Assembly: GCA_020442095.1 (NCBI GenBank)
Contig: JAGRKY010000329.1
Location: 1-6,703, forward strand
Direction of reading: 5' to 3'
DNA length: 6,703 nt
Origin: Bauldia sp.
GTDB lineage: Bacteria; Pseudomonadota; Alphaproteobacteria; Rhizobiales; Kaistiaceae
The first letter of the stretch is position 1. Each line of letters opens with the position of its first letter. Of this stretch, positions 5,653 through 6,703 are shown piece after piece. The position numbers and the translations under genes are program-made. The notes under the pieces are model-generated. The model had not been told where the DNA came from. It saw only the letters and a program-made list of their open reading frames with translations, and searched no databases.

Positions 5653-6580
5653 CCCAGTCGCCGACCGTACCGTCGGCGAGTTGGCCCAGCGTTCGGACGT
5701 TCCACGGGAAGAGCCTCGGATAGAGGTCGCCCGCATCCTCCGGGTCGAACAGGGTGAAGGCGAAATAGACCCGATAGCAGGTCATCCGGTCGATCGCCGC
5801 CTGGTCGCTCCCCGCGAGCAGGAGCGAGCGGAGGAACATCTGGTCGGCCGGCGTGCATTCGTTGGTGATCTCGGCGAACATCGCCGCACCCGTCGTGTCG
5901 TAGGACGGCTCGGCGACCAGCGTCCAGGCGCCGAAATCCATGACCGCCGAAACCGAGAGATCGTCGCCGATCATCACGTTGCCGGGCAGGAAGTCGCCAT
6001 GGGCGAGAACCTTTTCCGGTCTCTCCGGGACCGCGACGAACAGGTCGCGTGCCCTGGCGACGAGCGCATCGGCCTCGCCGAGGGCCGCGGTCAACTGGAC
6101 CCGGTAGCGCGCGGCGGATCGCTCGATGCTTTCCAGAAGGAAGCTCCGCCAGGCGGGTGCGGTCACCTGATCGGGATTGAGCAGCGCGCCGAAGGCCTCG
6201 CCGTCCATCCCGATCGACCGGATCGCCGCCGCCGCCTCGAAATAATTCCGCAAGGCAAGGCGCCGGCTGTCGCCTTCGCGTTCGGCAAGCACCTCGGTCA
6301 TCGGACGTCCGGGCAGGCGGCGCTCGACGGTTGCGCCGTCCGGCTCGATCGCTTCGATCTCGGGCGTGTCGAAGGGAAGTCGTCCCGCGATGCCCTCGAG
6401 AAACCTCTTCAGCGCCGTCAGCCGGGCAAGGTCGGTCGGGTGCCGGCGGATTCGCAGGATGCGCTGGTCGTCAAGCGCGTAGACCCAGGATTCCGATCCG
6501 GTCCCGAGCAGGTCTTCGGCGCCGAGGCCGAAACGCGCCAGGGCGGCCTGCCTGTCTGTAACCGTCGGTCGGGGCGAAAT
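5636..6580 (-). CDS. APH/Mph-type phosphotransferase of unknown substrate, probable ATT start
   Basis: Read from ATT at 6580-6578 the product has 314 residues with a kinase-like fold. A glycine-rich nucleotide loop GTGSESWVYA lies at 26-35, and RILRIRR follows at 40-46, where R43 seems to occupy the usual strand-3 lysine position. The catalytic loop HGDFLPGN is at 194-201 (D196, N201) and the metal-binding MDFG at 214-217 (D215). This is the layout of aminoglycoside and macrolide phosphotransferases. Chromosomal relatives act on many small molecules, so neither resistance nor any substrate should be assumed. No ATG, GTG or TTG occurs in frame between the apaG stop and ATG 6301, and starting at 6301 would delete the nucleotide loop. 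A GGGAGG (6593-6588) 7 nt before the ATT supports that start; CTG at 6607, overlapping the apaG stop, is the alternative. It lies 23 nt after apaG, and its 3' end overlaps hslO tail to tail by 17 bp. Confidence 0.8.
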   Translation of the reverse strand: MSPRPTVTDRQAALARFGLGAEDLLGTGSESWVYALDDQRILRIRRHPTDLARLTALKRFLEGIAGRLPFDTPEIEAIEPDGATVERRLPGRPMTEVLAEREGDSRRLALRNYFEAAAAIRSIGMDGEAFGALLNPDQVTAPAWRSFLLESIERSAARYRVQLTAALGEADALVARARDLFVAVPERPEKVLAHGDFLPGNVMIGDDLSVSAVMDFGAWTLVAEPSYDTTGAAMFAEITNECTPADQMFLRSLLLAGSDQAAIDRMTCYRVYFAFTLFDPEDAGDLYPRLFPWNVRTLGQLADGTVGDWVRNPT

Positions 6581-6587
6581 CGCAGCG

Positions 6588-6593
6588 CCTCCC
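6588..6593 (-). promoter_or_regulatory. Shine-Dalgarno deciding the phosphotransferase start
   Basis: On the minus strand GGGAGG (6593 to 6588) is followed by 7 nt (CGCTGCG) and then the codon ATT (6580-6578). The consensus-strength site at ideal spacing is the main reason for proposing initiation at this non-standard codon. Confidence 0.6.
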
Positions 6594-6603
6594 GCCCGCC
6601 GGA

Positions 6604-6702
6604 TCAGTTGATCGTCTTCTGCTGATCGGGAAGGTCGAGCGAGAAGGCCGGGATGTCGATGGAGAAGAGGTCGCCGTTCTCGTTCTGCATCTGGTAGGTG
6701 CC
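6604..6702 (-). CDS. apaG: ApaG domain protein (C-terminal fragment)
   Basis: Only the last 32 residues are in the window, ending at TGA (6606-6604); the gene enters from the right edge. The segment GTYQMQNENGDLFSIDIP followed by AFSLDLP matches the conserved C-terminus of ApaG (family form GSYQM....G..F.V.IPAFSLD.P). ApaG is a small immunoglobulin-like (FN3-type) protein of about 125-130 residues, named from its link to apaH in enterobacteria; its biochemical role is poorly defined. It is the upstream partner of the phosphotransferase gene on the minus strand. From memory, apaG near argD-argF-hslO is seen in other Alphaproteobacteria, which supports the call despite the short fragment. Confidence 0.88.
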   Translation of the reverse strand, partial: GTYQMQNENGDLFSIDIPAFSLDLPDQQKTIN

Positions 6703-6703
6703 G

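Noticed and set aside
5636..6301. Phosphotransferase starting at the internal ATG 6301 (221 residues)
   Set aside because: This would remove the glycine-rich nucleotide loop and the whole N-terminal lobe, although the upstream frame is open and encodes that lobe. A longer gene from the ATT is more credible.
5636..6580. Antibiotic-resistance gene
   Set aside because: The APH/Mph fold is visible, but the gene sits between conserved housekeeping genes with matching composition and no mobile element, and the substrate cannot be read from sequence.
5681..6625. 314-codon open frame on the plus strand
   Set aside because: It is the exact antisense shadow of the phosphotransferase gene; its translation is Arg/Asp/Gly-rich with no motif, while the minus strand carries the intact kinase motifs.

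Overview
The window is an ordinary, gene-dense piece of an alphaproteobacterial chromosome. The best fit is Hyphomicrobiales (Rhizobiales) or a close relative. Three things point there: a clear GcrA cell-cycle regulator gene, which is confined to Alphaproteobacteria; GANTC (CcrM methylation) sites concentrated upstream of it; and the order pst-phoU-phoB / gcrA / argD-argF, which from memory resembles that of Sinorhizobium and related rhizobia. GC content is high and every gene has strong GC bias at the third codon position, which creates long spurious antisense frames.

Layout from left to right. (1) 3-1653, plus strand: the end of the phosphate operon, with the C-terminus of PstB (cut by the window), full PhoU and full PhoB. 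(2) 1677-2186, minus strand: gcrA, convergent with phoB. (3) 2187-2544: a 358-bp divergent intergenic region, the most information-rich non-coding stretch. It holds five GANTC sites in two clusters, inverted repeats, a good housekeeping promoter reading toward argD, and a terminator-like hairpin with a T-run between that promoter and the argD start codon. (4) 2545-5652, plus strand: an operon of argD, argF and hslO, with a 4-nt gap and then a 4-nt GTGA overlap. (5) 5636-6702, minus strand: apaG (C-terminal part only, cut by the window) followed by an APH/Mph-type small-molecule phosphotransferase. The phosphotransferase's 3' end overlaps that of hslO by 17 bp.

How the genes work together. PstB and PhoU transmit external phosphate status, and PhoB is the response regulator that executes the starvation programme. 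GcrA couples sigma-70 transcription to the methylation state of GANTC sites through the cell cycle. ArgD and ArgF perform consecutive steps of arginine synthesis (acetylglutamate semialdehyde to acetylornithine; ornithine to citrulline). Hsp33 (HslO) is a redox-activated holdase chaperone. The phosphotransferase has no assignable substrate.

I see no mobile element, CRISPR array, tRNA, rRNA or novel multi-gene system. The points worth following up are the probable AUU start codon of the phosphotransferase gene, the GANTC architecture upstream of gcrA, and the promoter/hairpin arrangement in the argD leader.
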